A DNA stretch of 64,000 bases from Lineus longissimus (GCF_910592395.1 NC_088318.1:1800001-1864000); one strand, 5' to 3'; positions 45,679-59,900 are shown, counted from the stretch's first letter. Notes: generated by a model not told the origin, from the sequence alone. A program made the numbers and translations.

Positions 45679-48600
45679 TGACAAATATTGGATGTTTGGT
45701 CGATATCCACAGCACACCACTTATGTCACCTATAGTGAGAGAAGTGACAACATCAATATTTCTTGAGTTGTTTTGGTTTTTTGGTGAAGTGAGTAATCAG
45801 GTGCAGAGCTGGTATATTGCTAACAATAGAAGTGAAAAAGCAGCAGAAGCTATAAAAGATTGGCATTTATTGTTATTGATGGAAAACTATTCTCTACCTA
45901 CATTGTATTTACCCCGCAATTTTTAAACCATTGGTGCCAGCTTTAAGCTGTGAAATGTCATGCACAGCTCTAGTTTGGTAAATCTTTGCCTTTTGCCGTT
46001 AAACATTAATCTTTTATGCCCTACTTCTGAACATCAAAAGAAAATATATCGCCGCCCTACATCAGGGCGCAGTTTGAGTTTTTCATTAAGACAATATTCC
46101 TCCACCAGAGTGCAACACTTGAAGAGGTCAGAAGAAAATGTCATGTCCTATAGCGGCATTATTTCAAGATAGTGACCTGATGCGTGTTTGATAGATGATT
46201 AGAATGGCCAATGGTGCATGCCATCATGAAATCTTCTTAGTTTATGCTGGGCTCTCAACTCAATTAAAAAAGGCAACCTTTTGTTCAGATTGAATCGAGG
46301 TGGAATATCTACTGCTCCATGAGGGTTGTGATTGGTCATTCTGACTGACGAGAGTCATGTACATGTATTAAGTCATGCTGAAAACTTGTAAATTGATGAT
46401 GTAAAAACCTTTGTTCCCAAGGCATGATCAGTAAAATGAGCAGCAAGCCCACGTCACCAACAGTATCTATTCCGTGAACCTTCCATCAGATCAAAGTAAT
46501 TTATAAAACATACACCATTTCTTTTCTCGCGATGAATTTGTCCAAAACAAGATTTTGCCCTCGGCAGTGTCGTTTAAAAATCAAATCATGAAGAAGTATT
46601 GGAGCGAAGAGTGTGTTCCCCCAGAATGGATAAGAGTGAGATTTTTGTGTGTTTCATCACCATCATTGCCAATCTTTATGGGTGGAAATTACAATAGTTG
46701 ATGGCCAACCCATTAGTGCGTAACTGTTACCGTTACTGCTTATTCCTGCATATGGCAGTGATATCGGTTTGAAAAAGAATTTGATGGTTGCATACCTGTA
46801 GGCGAGCCTTCTATTGTTATGAACCAATTCTGAGCTGCTGTACATGATGGAAACAATATATTTACACGAACATTTTTGTGCAGCTGGTCGTATCAAGACA
46901 GAGTCCTAATGGATGCCAGTTACAGGAGTTACTGAATAGAAAGTGATTTTGTGGAATGATGTGGCTTTCTCCACTCGTCAGTGTTCTGCAGATTTCATTC
47001 ATGTAAGAAGCCTTCTGATTGGTCAAAACTGCATTCTTTCTTGGCTTTGTTATCACCCGTACAGTGCAATAATAATAAGATGACTGTCACCGGGAGAATA
47101 CCCAACCTTTGATGCTAAATTTCTCATAAGTTAGAGCGAATTTGTGACAGGTGACATCTCGGAAGACGTCCTGACCTTTCTGTACGTTAATTCCTGAACT
47201 GAAGTCAACTGTCATGATTTAAAATTCTCAGCGTGCTAATCTAAGTCATTAAATGTTAATTTAGGTTTAATTTCTCAACTCACTTTTTTCTTTTGCGAGA
47301 CTTGTTTCTTGTGTATTTTCAATGGAATTTGGATGATGTGACAATATGATCTTTTTTGACAGAATGACATTTCTGAAACTAAAGCAAACTTCGTATAGGG
47401 CAACAAAATGCCCTTACCGCGCCTCAGTCGGCAACAAAGTAATTGTTGCATCATAAAGTCAAAGTTGAGTTTCTGCATTACTGGCGGGAGGCGGAGGATG
47501 GATGTTGATGGGCAAGCAAACAATATGCTTTTGTTACTAAAGGGTAGTCATCTCAACTGACATCTTTTGAAAGTCGAGCAAAATCATTGCATTTTTAGCT
47601 CACCTCTTACAGTGTACAACCTGGGTCAAAACTTATACAAAATAGGCCAAAGTCAGCCTCGTTCTGGATTGACCTAGTTTGTGTACTATCTAGTGCATTC
47701 CAGTTTCAATGCACTATGATCTCAGATAGTGCTTTGATAGCTGGGGTCATTATTTGAAATGACTCTGACACAGCCCAAATCTTTTTTTACCTCAATAAAT
47801 ATGCTTAATATTGTTAGATACATACCACACTACAATCCTAATGCAACATGTATTCCATTTAAGCACTTTTGAGAGCATAAAATGCATTTCATTGTGAGTA
47901 CTGTCCAACACACACCCCATCCCCAACTTCTAATTGGGATAGAAAAAGTTTCTATGTCTAAAACAAGAGACCATTGATGGGAGACCTTTGATTGACATCT
48001 TGGCTGTGGAATTCAACCACTTTTCTCAATGAATATGCACACCCCTTGATGTATGAGGCTTATGAATGGCTGGAGTCCACCCAGCACAGCCCCCTCCCCC
48101 TCAACTAAACTGTCAACAACATTCTTGGTGGTCAACTTGTGTATGGTATCATGATACAGCCTGGTACAGGGACCTTTCTGCTTGATTAATTACACACATT
48201 TGGGTTAATTTGTTTATACACTTGTCTGCTATAATCTCTCAAACTCAGCAGGCTGCTTGTTTGCAAGGCGGCATATTCCTTTGATCTTGTAATAGGGATA
48301 GATTTTGTTTCTGATACTTCAAGTGCAGAAGGTCAATTCCATGGTGTTGACCATGTCTTACTGTAGTGAATGAGTACAATTTACACCCTTTCTGGTCATC
48401 AACGAAGTGGCTATCACATTTTTGATGTTGCTTGTCCAGCTCATTATCAGCCGCTCATTAGCATATTGACCACAGTAACCATGATGAAACACGTGGTGGT
48501 GAAGATCAAGTGCTTCCTGCCTTGTCAATTTTGTTACATCTTTCCTGGTTCCAGTTCTTCTGAACAGGTTAAACTTATTTTGTTGTTCCTTTGGTGGATT

Positions 48601-49018
48601 ATATTCTTACTTCTTTTGGATTATCAATGTTTCACCTTTGTAGGCCTATATTCATTCAGTGACCCTTACTTTGATTTATATTTTTCGACCAAAAAAGGAA
48701 TATGGAATGAAATAATTGTTTGGATATTTGGATATTCTTGATTCAATGGATTAGGGATGTTAAGAGGATGATTTTATTTATTGTACTGCAATAGTGAATT
48801 CAATGCACATTTCAGATGGACAAACTCCACTTTCCATGCATGGCACTATTATTGTTTACATTCCTAATATAGGTAAACTAGGACATATTATGCATGAATC
48901 TATGTCAGTGGGCGGCCAAGTTTATGCTAACCAGGTATACTAAACCGAGGCTATAATCTGCCAGCAACTGGGTCACTTTGGATATCAGTTACACTTTGGC
49001 TACCCAGAGCACTCACTG
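45679..49018. other. Gene-free stretch
   Basis: No recognisable gene. TTTTTAGCTCACCTCTTACA at about 47594 matches the terminal sequence of repeat copy 1, so a solitary end of that family may remain there. ORFs up to 123 codons show no known domain and no splice context. Confidence 0.5.
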
Positions 49019-50123
49019 TTAGCAGAGGTGAGCTTATCCCATACCGTGGCGTCCGTCGTCCGTCGTCGTCGTCGTCGTCGTCCGTCGTCCGTTAGCAGGG
49101 CACGTTTCGTAACTGTTAGAGCTATTGAGTTGAAACTTGGTACACATGTACCCTTATGTAATGACACCTTGGAGACCAAGTTTCGGTCCGATTCGTTTCA
49201 TGGTTTGGCCACCAGGGGGCCAAACGTTAAAAGTGAAAATATGCAATATCTCCCTTAATAGTAGTCGGGAAATTTTGAAAAAAATATGGTAGGTACTTCT
49301 AGCAAAGGTGCATCATATATCCTCCGGGTTTTTGATTTGACCTCCTTTTCAAGGTCACAGAGGTCAAATGGTGTAAATTGGCCGTTAGGATGTAACGATG
49401 GCACGTTTCTAAACTGCAATGACTATTGATACCAAATTTGGTACACATTTACCCCTTAGTCAGGTGATCTCAGGGACCAAAGTTTGGTCCAATATGATTC
49501 ACCACTTGACCACCAGGGGGCAAAAATCCAAAAACCTTAAAAATGTGATTATTCCTTAACTTCTTGCCCGATTGCCACCAATTTGATATCATGGGTACAT
49601 CTAACCACCATACAGTATATGTCACACAGGTTTTTAATTTGACCTTCTTGTCAAGGTCACAGAGGTCAAATGGCGTAAATTCGCCGTCAGGCCGTAACTA
49701 TGGCACATTTCTTAACTGCAATGACTATTGATCACAAATTAAGTACACATGTACCCCTTGGTCAGGTGATCTCAGGTACCCAAGTTTGGTGCGATCTAAT
49801 TTGCCGTTTGGCCTCCAGGGAGAGGGCCAAATCCTAAATTCTTCAAAATGCCATTATTCCTAGTAATGACTTGCCCGATTGGCACCAATTTTATATCATA
49901 GGTACATCTAATTCTAACAACCATTCAATGTGTCACCCGGGTCTTCTTTGATTTGACCTACTTTTCAAGGTCACAGAGGTCGAATGTACTGTAAATTGGC
50001 CATTTTGGGGAAATTGTAATTGCTTGGACCTACATCAAACCTAACACTACATGACACAATACCATGCTCTTTATCCATCTTTCCTCCACATGAGGTGAGC
50101 ACAATGGCCCTGGCCATTTCATT
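49019..50123. mobile_element. Modular repeat element, copy 2, near-identical to copy 1
   Basis: Follows copy 1 almost base for base from TTAGCAGAGGTGAGCTTATC to the ATTTCATT tail, with three modules (from about 49099, 49397 and 49699), but its GTC array has 7 units (49062-49082) against 25. It lacks the first hairpin arm. DR3 sites lie at 49351, 49653 and 49967 (the last with one change); CCACCAGGGGG at 49209 and 49510. Confidence 0.85.
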
Positions 50124-53100
50124 GGTAGGTATACCATAACGATTGTGAGATGACTTTTTCGGGGCCAGTTAGATGAAACTACCATATCTGTTTGCTCGAA
50201 TGGCTTCAAATTTCCAGCCGTACCGATCGTTTCTTCAGAGCGTTTGGTTTCATTATTGAATTGGTTGAGGAAATAGACTAGTGTCACTTAACAAATTTGT
50301 TAAAAACACTGCTTGTCAGTTTTGATTTACGAGTCACATAATCCTACTCATTGTGTGATGGCTTGCTGATGAAGGAAATGGAAAAATTTGCGCTGTGATG
50401 GTTTTCAACAAGATGTAGATCATTTTTGAAGTGCTTTGTTTGGTAAGAGTAGATAGTGTGTCATATCCTCCGATTAAATAGTATCTGAGCAAAATACTAA
50501 GAGGCATGATAGCAAAATCTCGAACACATTTTTTACAATGTTTTATTTTGACAATGGATTATGTATGAGCTTCGTTTTGACTTGGTTTGGTGGGACAACC
50601 TACCGTTTGTGTTGGTTTAAAATGTGTGCAAGGCAAATTCTTGGTGAATCATGTCTAAAATATATCAAGTTTGAGATGTTTTAGAGTATAACAAAATACC
50701 TTACTGTTGGTATTGGTTTCTCTCTAAAAACTCCAGCGGTGGTTATAGTGACGACAAGCTCAGTATATATTCCTTAGAACACCCTAGAGCTATCGTCAAC
50801 TGGCAAGCAAAGTAGCAACAGACGCTTTGATGAGCAGATTATGGTGCGTTGCAACCGGATCAATTAACCGAGCCTAATGCTCTACATCATCACACAATTT
50901 GCAAAAACAAGTCTTTCCTACCACAATCATTACAGTCACAAGAAAAACACAAGCCTTTCTCCAAAAATGCAATTTGCGCTGAACCGCACTGAGCAGCAAA
51001 AATGGGAAGCCTTATCGCTGAAATTGGAATTGGAATTGAGGCGGTATTTGTGATCAGAAGGTCATGGGTTCAAGGATGGCCAGTGCCGCTCTTGATACTG
51101 TGAGCAAGTGTAGTTCAGTTTGCGTGTTCTACGGCTTCTGCAGCTTCTGCAGATGGTTAAAAAACTTGTCACAATAAGCTGTAATAAGCTACAGTATAAA
51201 AAACTTACATTAACTTACCCAGGGACTAAAACTTATAAATTTACTGGCTCGAGGGTGTAATTGGTTGGTAAATCTCTTCGTATTATAAAAGTCTCATCAG
51301 AATTAATGGTATTCTTTTAAAAAGTTGTGAAAGTAATTGCAGCGGGAGGTTTCCTGGTTGGCCCACTTTGTCACTTTGTGAGCTTCTCACTTGATTAATA
51401 GCCTTAGACATGATAAAACCTCAAGGCACATTCGTCAGTAGACATTCTGTCTTTCACTCTGGCACTTTTAAGGCTATTTATTGACAGCGCAGGAAAGTGA
51501 AAACTGCCATGCTCGGCAGGCATCACTTTAAATCTGGTATCAATTTACTGAGGTGTAAGTGGCTTGGGGAGCCTGCCAAATCATGTCGAAGATTTTTTTG
51601 GCATCAACTGAAAATTCCTTATCAGAACTTCAAGCTATCATCAATTCGGACTGTTACAAAACCCACAATTTCTGTGCACACATACCTGTATACTGCTTCA
51701 TTTTGTTCTCGAGTTGATATTTTGTTACTTGATTAACGGTTCCCTAGATCCAGAACGACATCATCTATACACCAAATAACCTCATGATGCTAGTCTTGTT
51801 CATCATTCTAGAGGGGGACGAGGCCAACAGTGTTCTATTTTATAGCTTGAAGATAATTTTGACATGCGCCCTTATTGAATACGGGATAAGGCTGAGATAC
51901 ATTTAATGCTGCGCAAATGAGCGATTTTAAATTCCAGCTACTCAAAAGGATCTCTCGTGCGCTCGTAAAACCAGTAATCGCAGGGTTCGATATTGACTCG
52001 GCAACCTGCAACGGCCACAGCAAGCCAGCGATTATCGTCGCAGATTTGTTCAAATTGCTTCTTTGCGCAAGACGAGCATAGGGCAATGTTTTAAGTGATG
52101 GATTGCATTTTGAACCTGGTCATGCGGGTTTGAGACATTTGTGTTGCGAGTTGTTTGGGTAATGGAATATGGCTTTTGAGGGATTTTACTTTCTTGGCAG
52201 AATCTTATTGGTTTGATATTCTTTGACATCTTTGGTTTGATTCATTTGACTACTGAGCCACTACAACAATTGTCGCTTACCGTTTGTAACCCTTTCACAG
52301 CTGGCACAGTTTCACGCTCATGTCCGCTGTGCCAGCACAAAAAAGGACTTTTGAAATTTCAGTCATGCCTCGTACAAACCTTGTTTGTGACAAATCTATC
52401 AAAGATTTCTGTAGGAAATCGGTTCAGCATAGCTTCCTGTAGGCCTAGATATTTGTTTTCCAAATGAGATCCAAATTGGGCTGGAACTTGCGTGTGAAAC
52501 AGCACAAATTCAGAGTCCAGGATTTGTCAAAACCAACTAGAACATATAAGATTATCCGATTTTTCATGTATTCAAACTCAGTTTTCAAAAACCAAAACAC
52601 AAACAGTTCATTTGGTTCAGCTTGATCCGCCAATTGATGCCACATAGCATTGATCTCTCCGAATTGAAAAACAATAAGGGCGACAGTGCATGGTTTGACC
52701 ATTTGTAGATAAAGCCTGGGCACATGGTCAATTATTAGTTCATCAATTTGAATGGACTCACGCAGCAAGTGAATAGACTGTCCCTTTCCAGTTCAATTGT
52801 CATGCTTTGATGTCGGCCATTATAATAGCGTGCGATTCCTCAATTTACTGATCACCATGTCCATTTGCAAGGCCAATATCACTAAAATAACAGTATTTGT
52901 CATGCGTGCAGACCAGTGTAATCTGAACTCGGATATTTTGAAAAGAAATTGCGACTTGGAATTATACTGCCATCAATGAATATCAGTGACCATCATATTA
53001 TTGGTATTGAAAATGCTAACTTAATGTAAACCCGGGAATATTCATGGCCATCTTAATTCACGGTTTGTGAAATTGCAACTTTGTGTAATGGTACTCAATC

Positions 53101-53633
53101 ATCAAAACCTTCTCTGAAAGTTTGATGCTATAAATAAACATCGGCCGCCGGTCGTAAATGAACTCGTCGTTGTTGGTTCATGTTGAAATATATGTAGTAA
53201 CATTGAGCCACAGTATTTCTCAATCTATTCTGACTTGTTAATTTGATGAAATTGCCTGTTGGGAGATGATGGATGAGGGCAAAATCATGCATCTGGTTAA
53301 GTCCTTGATGCAAAAACACCTCATTATCGTTGCAGCTTTTAGTTAAGCTAATTTAGCTTTGATCATAAAACTGGTGATTGGTATCATAGTGGTAATTAAC
53401 TCTGAATTATATGTCAATTGCTATTTCATTATAATGTGCATATGTTTAATGTGACGGATCAAGGCCGTTTTGGTTCAAAATAGAATTTTGGCTGCAGAAT
53501 TTTTTTATTGTGATACAATTCCCATAACTTTTTGTACTTATGACAAAAGTTAACCCAACTTTCTATTCAATGTTTTTCAGGTAAGAGTCAATACGATGGG
53601 TAACTAGAAGCTAGAGGAAGGTAGGTCTTGGTT
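50124..53633. other. Gene-free stretch
   Basis: AT-rich sequence with no ORF of recognisable content, no tRNA and no clear repeat structure that I can see. Confidence 0.45.
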
Positions 53634-53979
53634 TTTGGCTCACTGGTACGGTGAGTCTATACAACACCGCAGTGTCTGTCATCCGTCGTCGTTGTCGTTG
53701 TCGTCGTCCCTCGTATCCTATTTCAAATACAGTAGCAAGTTTCTTAACCGATAGGGCTATGGACTCAAAACTTTGTATGCATGACCCCCAAGGTCAGATG
53801 ACCTTTGACACTGAATTTCAGTCTGGTCTGATTCTTGACTTGGCCACCAGGGGGCCAAAACTGGAAACATAAATAGTTTTTGATGAAATTTTTTGTTTTG
53901 ACCTACTTTTCAAGGTCCATTGTTAATTAAGTCATTACCAAAATACCGGTGAGCACAATGGCCCCTGGCCTTTTCATTT
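53634..53979. mobile_element. Modular repeat element, copy 4, short (one module)
   Basis: Starts with hairpin GGCTCAC, TGGTAC, GGTGAGTC, then a degenerate GTC/GTT tract, a single module with CCACCAGGGGG at 53844, a broken nuclear-receptor site (only CAAGGTCC remains near 53910), and the family end GGTGAGCACAATGGCCCCTG. It shows the minimal element. Confidence 0.75.
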
Positions 53980-56900
53980 ATAATATCATGGTGAAATAAT
54001 ACCCCAAGCATTTTGGCAATAGGGGAATGACAGAAACCTTCAAAGGAGGACAATAACTCTTTCAAGACCGTACCTGGTATTTACCAGGTCCGTAGACTGC
54101 GTACTATTAGCCCGAAGTAATGCGTATTGCTTAATTTTCCCCAAGTTCTATCTTTCACCACAGTCCCTATATGGTAATGCAAGCTACATGTATATTACAG
54201 TGACATTTTTCTCAAGTCAAGTTGAGATTCAGGTCGCTCGGTTTACACCGAGTTGAGCCTGGGGTACCATTCACCTTGAAAACCCTGTGGTAGCAAATGA
54301 GTTTAGTACTGTCGAGGACACCTGATAACATTGATGCCACCTGAAAAGCTCGCCTCTACCCAGTGTCAATAATAAGTTATTAAAAGTTTCATATTTACTA
54401 TTTGTAGTTCATCATGATTTGTGTTTGATCAGATCCTGTTGTAATTGTAAAAGTTATTTGATATCGTTGCTATCTTTTCATCGTTGAACACTGGTTTGTC
54501 GTACCGCTGCCGTCATTTGCATCGGACATTTATATCGGAAATAAGTCAACTGAGTGAATGATGTGATGCTGAATGACAAAATTTGCAGCTTTTAAACCAA
54601 AGTTATTTGAGGTTAGATCAATAGTTACGATACTTCCTTGTTCAATTCTTTGATGTACAGATCACAGACGATTTTTCATTGTAATGTTCTATTAGCAACG
54701 TGATCATATCAGCAGATTGGACATCAAAATGCAGTCATTCCTATTTTGCTTTAAAATTTCTTGCGGTTGTTGTTGTATATCATCCTACTTCATTGAACCG
54801 TTCAAGCCTGCCCAGTCTGGAAGTTTAAACATCATTACAAGTTAGCTTCTAAATTACATTACAAAGCTTTTAGCTGATTTGCAATGCATTGGAACTTGGG
54901 TAATGACCAACTGTGTAATACATTCCCAAGTTGAACATCAAGTATATTCGAAATTGCCCAACAAATCAACTGTAACGTGACATTTCTATGTTAACTGGGA
55001 CTCAGTGGCACTGTCCACTTAGGCCATAGCTATTTTTCAAAAGTGTCCATTGAATTATGTTATTGACTAACTAATATAAAGCAGAAGGGGACGGCTTAAG
55101 TAGGAGTTGGTCATTGGACAGTTTCAGCACACTACTGATAGTATTCATCATCCCCGCCAGATCTTGTGTTTGTAATCATATCCTGCTAGCTAGAAAAAGG
55201 AAATAGGCTATTACAGAGGTCCACCATGGTCTAAGATATCTGTAACCCTATCACAAATAGGTTAATCATTGTCACGGAATCTGATATAAAATAAAAGGCC
55301 AGGGAAACTCAGCTGATATAAGAACTCTGTCTCGTGTGGAACAGGGTAGAAACATTATCCCCTTGTTTTGCACTTCTCTTCCCTGAGTACAAAGAACAGA
55401 AATTTGAACCCCGGTTTAGCCCTACTCCACTATAGCTAGATATTGCATGATAACTGTGGCAGCTGAACCCCTGTTTTGCGCTAGGCCACCAGTTATGGAG
55501 CATGGTACAATCATGTGTGAACTGTCTGTCCGCAAACTTCATAGAATGTTCATGAACATTGGTTTCATAGAAAAGTCTTGCACGTAATGATGATACAAAT
55601 AAGCATGATTAGATCTGCTGATTGTTCAATGTTTTTGGGCCAATCTGTTCTGATCCCCACCCACCAGTCACTGTCACCTACCATCATCCACTTAGTCTGT
55701 ATTCAATACTAGCAGTGCTGATCTCATGATCCGCTTATGTGTCAGACAAAGCCTTTTGTTAATGTGATTTAAGTGTCTTATTTTGAAATGACGCATCAGT
55801 GATTGTTACTGGTATAAGTACAGTCACTCACCTCACCCATCATTGGGGTCATCTGCCAATAACTGTCTTAAAGGGGATTTCACACAATCAACGTTTCAGC
55901 CAACTTTTTACATTTTCTCGAGTGGTGAAAATGAACCTTCTCATTTCCTGTTTATAAGTCCGCCGCAGATCAGTAAGCTAGACTCGCCCTGATGAACATG
56001 TGGACAAGAGGGCCGGCAAAAGGGTTCCGTTCTGAAACTCGCATATGACTTTATGATGTATCAATTTCTTTGATACCGACTGAGCCGCATTATGGCCATT
56101 GTATTGCTTGTAGGAAGTTCACTTTAATGTCATTACAGTATCTCATTCTGAGAGGACATATTGGTGATTATCGCCGGCAAAGGTACAGCCAGTCATCTGA
56201 CCTAAAGACATTGGGGTTACTGTCGGGAACTGATTATTGGCTTGGTTGAACTGATCTTGTAATCTGATCAGGTTCTCTGCCAAGAACAGCTAATCTAATC
56301 TTATTTCAGTATGTTACCCCGACAAAGTCTTTCCGGTGGCTTTATCTGTCAGGCTTTCTACCTTTCTATACCTAGTTTGTTTCTCAGTCACGTCATGTCT
56401 GTCCTGTCTCGGACTGAAATTCCAGTGCCTCAGGTCTCTGTGGTAGCTGGTAAAGTGTTTTCTGGTTTGGACTTGCCTTACTTGGCCTAGGTGTATAAAT
56501 GGGAACCAATCCGATTAAAAAAAGTCAATTTCTGCAAGGAAATAAGTAAGTGTTGTTTTGGTCTCTCCTCTGACTCGAGTAAAAAAGTATGATTCATGAG
56601 TTTTGAATTTGCTGAGTCTACCAAGAGCCCATCATCTGGCAATCACGATTCCTTTTGCCATCAGATCAGGATAATAGACTTTTCATCCCACGGCGTCCAG
56701 AAGCATCAGGATAATAAGTCACCCTTTTTCTGTTCGTATGTCTGTTTGCCCCGTTTATTGTTGACATGTTGATGAGATACTGCTAACCAAATTGTGTTCT
56801 TTGTGATTTGTGACAGTTGATTGGTTCGGATTGCTTGAGGTTGCTGGTATTGAGTCGACAGTCGAGGCTGACAGTTACAAGTTTGTGGATTGTTGAAAAA

Positions 56901-59900
56901 GTGGAAGCAGAGTTGGAAATGTTTTTTTGGGGGACGCATTTTTTGTCCAACTTGACAGAAGCCAGTTGTTCTTTGTGCACATTTTTTTGCTTTTCAGTTC
57001 TTCTTTGATGGCTCAGTTTTCTTTGGTGGCTATAAGATACCCTGATCAGAATGCCCAACCAAATAAAACCAGAATACATCTTTAAAACAAGGGAGCAGGT
57101 TTTCTCCTGGACATGGGATCATAGGAATACGAAAACCTGAACCTAGACTACTTAAAAAACAAACTAAACCATCGATCAAGTCAGCATTCTGAATCTGGCT
57201 TGTGAAACTGAGAGCCACCTGATTGGTGAAAATCTTGTAGAAAAGATTGATAACCGACTGGAAGGAAAAATGTAATTGATCAATTAGGCTGTCACAACCG
57301 ATTAGGGATGCTGCTTGATGCACCGAATCTCAAGTTTCTTCTTATTCACGATCACGTAACATGAAACGTGAAAAAAATTGTGTAAAAATTTGGAATTTTA
57401 GTTGGTTAAACTAATGTTAGCATGCTCTGATAATTGCTCAACATGATCAAAAACACATCTGATTGGATATCCCTTTCGATGGATTGTTTTATGAATCTGA
57501 AAATGTTAGCAGGATTCAGGCAGTACATTTGCAGTCCCTGAATTGGTGTAATGGTTGGGTAGCCTCCAAGGCATGCCTGGAGTTACACACAAAGTAGCTT
57601 CAAGTTAGCACAAATTGCTTAAACAAGCACGCTCTACGTATGTTATCCTTGACTGGTTCTCAAGGACATAGTGAGAGTGATTGGGAAATGAAGCGTTTTT
57701 GGCTTGGCATGATGATGTAATGGACTCATTGAAGAACATTCTGAGCTCATTGAAAATGATCGCTAGCGTGACTCCTAAGGAGTTCTATTCATGTCCTTAT
57801 TAGATGACACCTGGTTTCAGGTTCGTTCAGTTTCCAAGTTTTTGGATTCGAGATGGCATTTTTTGTGATAAGATGTGCGTGATTATCTTTTTAGCATTGC
57901 TGGCAAATTACTCGTGATGCGGATGCAGGCAGGTTGATGAGAGCTAAACCTCAGCCTAACTTCATGGATGGATTGAATTGCAATGCTGATCAGTTATCTG
58001 CCCATCACCCAGCTTCAGCTGATGCCTTATAAAACCCTAACTGATGTTTACATACATCCAGAAGTTAGCAAAAGGTTTATACATCCAAAGTGGTTTTCAA
58101 ACTTTCAGATATGATAATGTTGACTTGCTTACCAACGTTTTTACTCTGATCTAAATGCTCTACTCTGTCGGTGACGATGTCCACTACAGAGCGTTGTTCA
58201 AGGACCAGGAGGGACTTAGTTGCTTTATGTCACCAGAAAACCAGACTCATATGACAAGATATGATACTTTCATCATAAAGAGAAACTTGTCTTACCGTTT
58301 AGTTAAGCCAAAGAATGGTGCACAATTTGAATTCATGTGACTTCCTAAAATGAAAAAGAATGAAGAATGCGGTTAATTGCAGAACCGGTCATTGATACAA
58401 TTATCGAAAGTTTATGCGCGTCCAAACCATATGCTAGAGGGGGTTGGGTCTGAGGCCTGTGTTTGTTATAAATCCTCGTATCGGGGCTGAAATAAATAGC
58501 TGAGTGGCAGTTGTGAAAAGTGTCATGAACAACCCATTAATGCTCGGAGCATACAGATAAATCTCAGCAAACTCTTGTGGCATGTTTATACAGTAGCTAA
58601 AAATATCCTGTGAGATGTTCTGCAATTGACGAATTTTAAAGACGTGATCTCGTAGTCATTCACCTCTGAGTGCCCCAAGATTATGACTTCGTATGAAGCC
58701 ATTACCGGTAATTTTATTTGAATATCAATTCTAATTTAGTTGAACATTAATTTTAGCTTAGATACCTAGAGTTTTTTTATAACTCAGTTGTGAAACTAAG
58801 AAGCTGTGAAAAAGGAAAAGATGATTGAAGATTGCCATTAATGTGACCAGATAAATCACGTGAAGTGTCTTTTTGGCAATGTAATAATTTTATGTAATAA
58901 AAGTCCTAAATCACGTGCATTAGCAATAGCTATTTCCAGTGTGCTCATCAATCACAAAAATCCTTAAGCCTTGGTTTGCATAACGTTCACGTTATCACTT
59001 CTAACTTGTTGCTTCAAGAACGAACAAGTTATTTCCAAGGAGATAGCTACGGGAAATTCACAATGTCACTTTCTGTCACATTGTGTTTTCAAGCATAAGT
59101 CAACTGACAGACTAGCTTGTGACAAGTGACCTTTTCAGGGGTCATATGAAGTAGTTGATGCATTATCACGTCTTACATGAGTTTCTGAATGTAACCCTAT
59201 TACAGGCCCTATTGTCCACATGTTCATCAGGCCGTATCTAACTGATCTGCGCTGTACCTTTAAACAGGAAATGAGAAGGTTTATTTTTACCGCCCGAGAA
59301 AATGTTAAAAGTAGGCTGAAACGTTGGTCGTGCGAAGTCCCCTTTAACAACAGACCATGTGACATCACCATAATTCTTGTCGCTATAAGCTGCATGTGTT
59401 ATCACTAAATTTTAAAAAAGATTTTTGCAACGTCTTTTCAAGGTTACCTTTGATAGGCAAAGCTTTTAGCGGCAGGCATCGTTGTCATAACAAACTCAAT
59501 CCACAGGGTTTAATAAAAAGTCCTTTCCCCATCACCTGAGAAGTTGGATTGCTTAATGCTGAATAAATGCAAAAAATGTAAGAATAACAAAGCGAAATGC
59601 TTTCTTTAAAAATCAGTATCTATTTGAACTGCCAAGAGCATTTAGTTGTCATCCATTATTCCCAAAAAAACTGGCACAACTTGCTCCTGATTTATCCCTA
59701 GATGATTATGATAACTTTATTGTGTTTGTGATAGGTTTCATGCTGACTTGAAATTGAATCGGCCCGTCGGCAATCTTGATGATTGTGGTGTGAGAAATAG
59801 TCATGTGAATGCTATGTGATATGAAACGGGATTCATGAGTCTGAGGAGAATTGTTGAAAAACGAGGGTAGCAATTCAGTTATAGTCGTGATTAGACGTTA

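Noticed and set aside
45507-45926. 139-codon ORF at the end of repeat copy 3
   Set aside because: Half of it is the repeat module and its terminal sequence; no domain recognisable.
48370-48741. 123-codon hydrophobic ORF
   Set aside because: Low-complexity T-rich sequence gives apparent membrane helices; no family or splice context.
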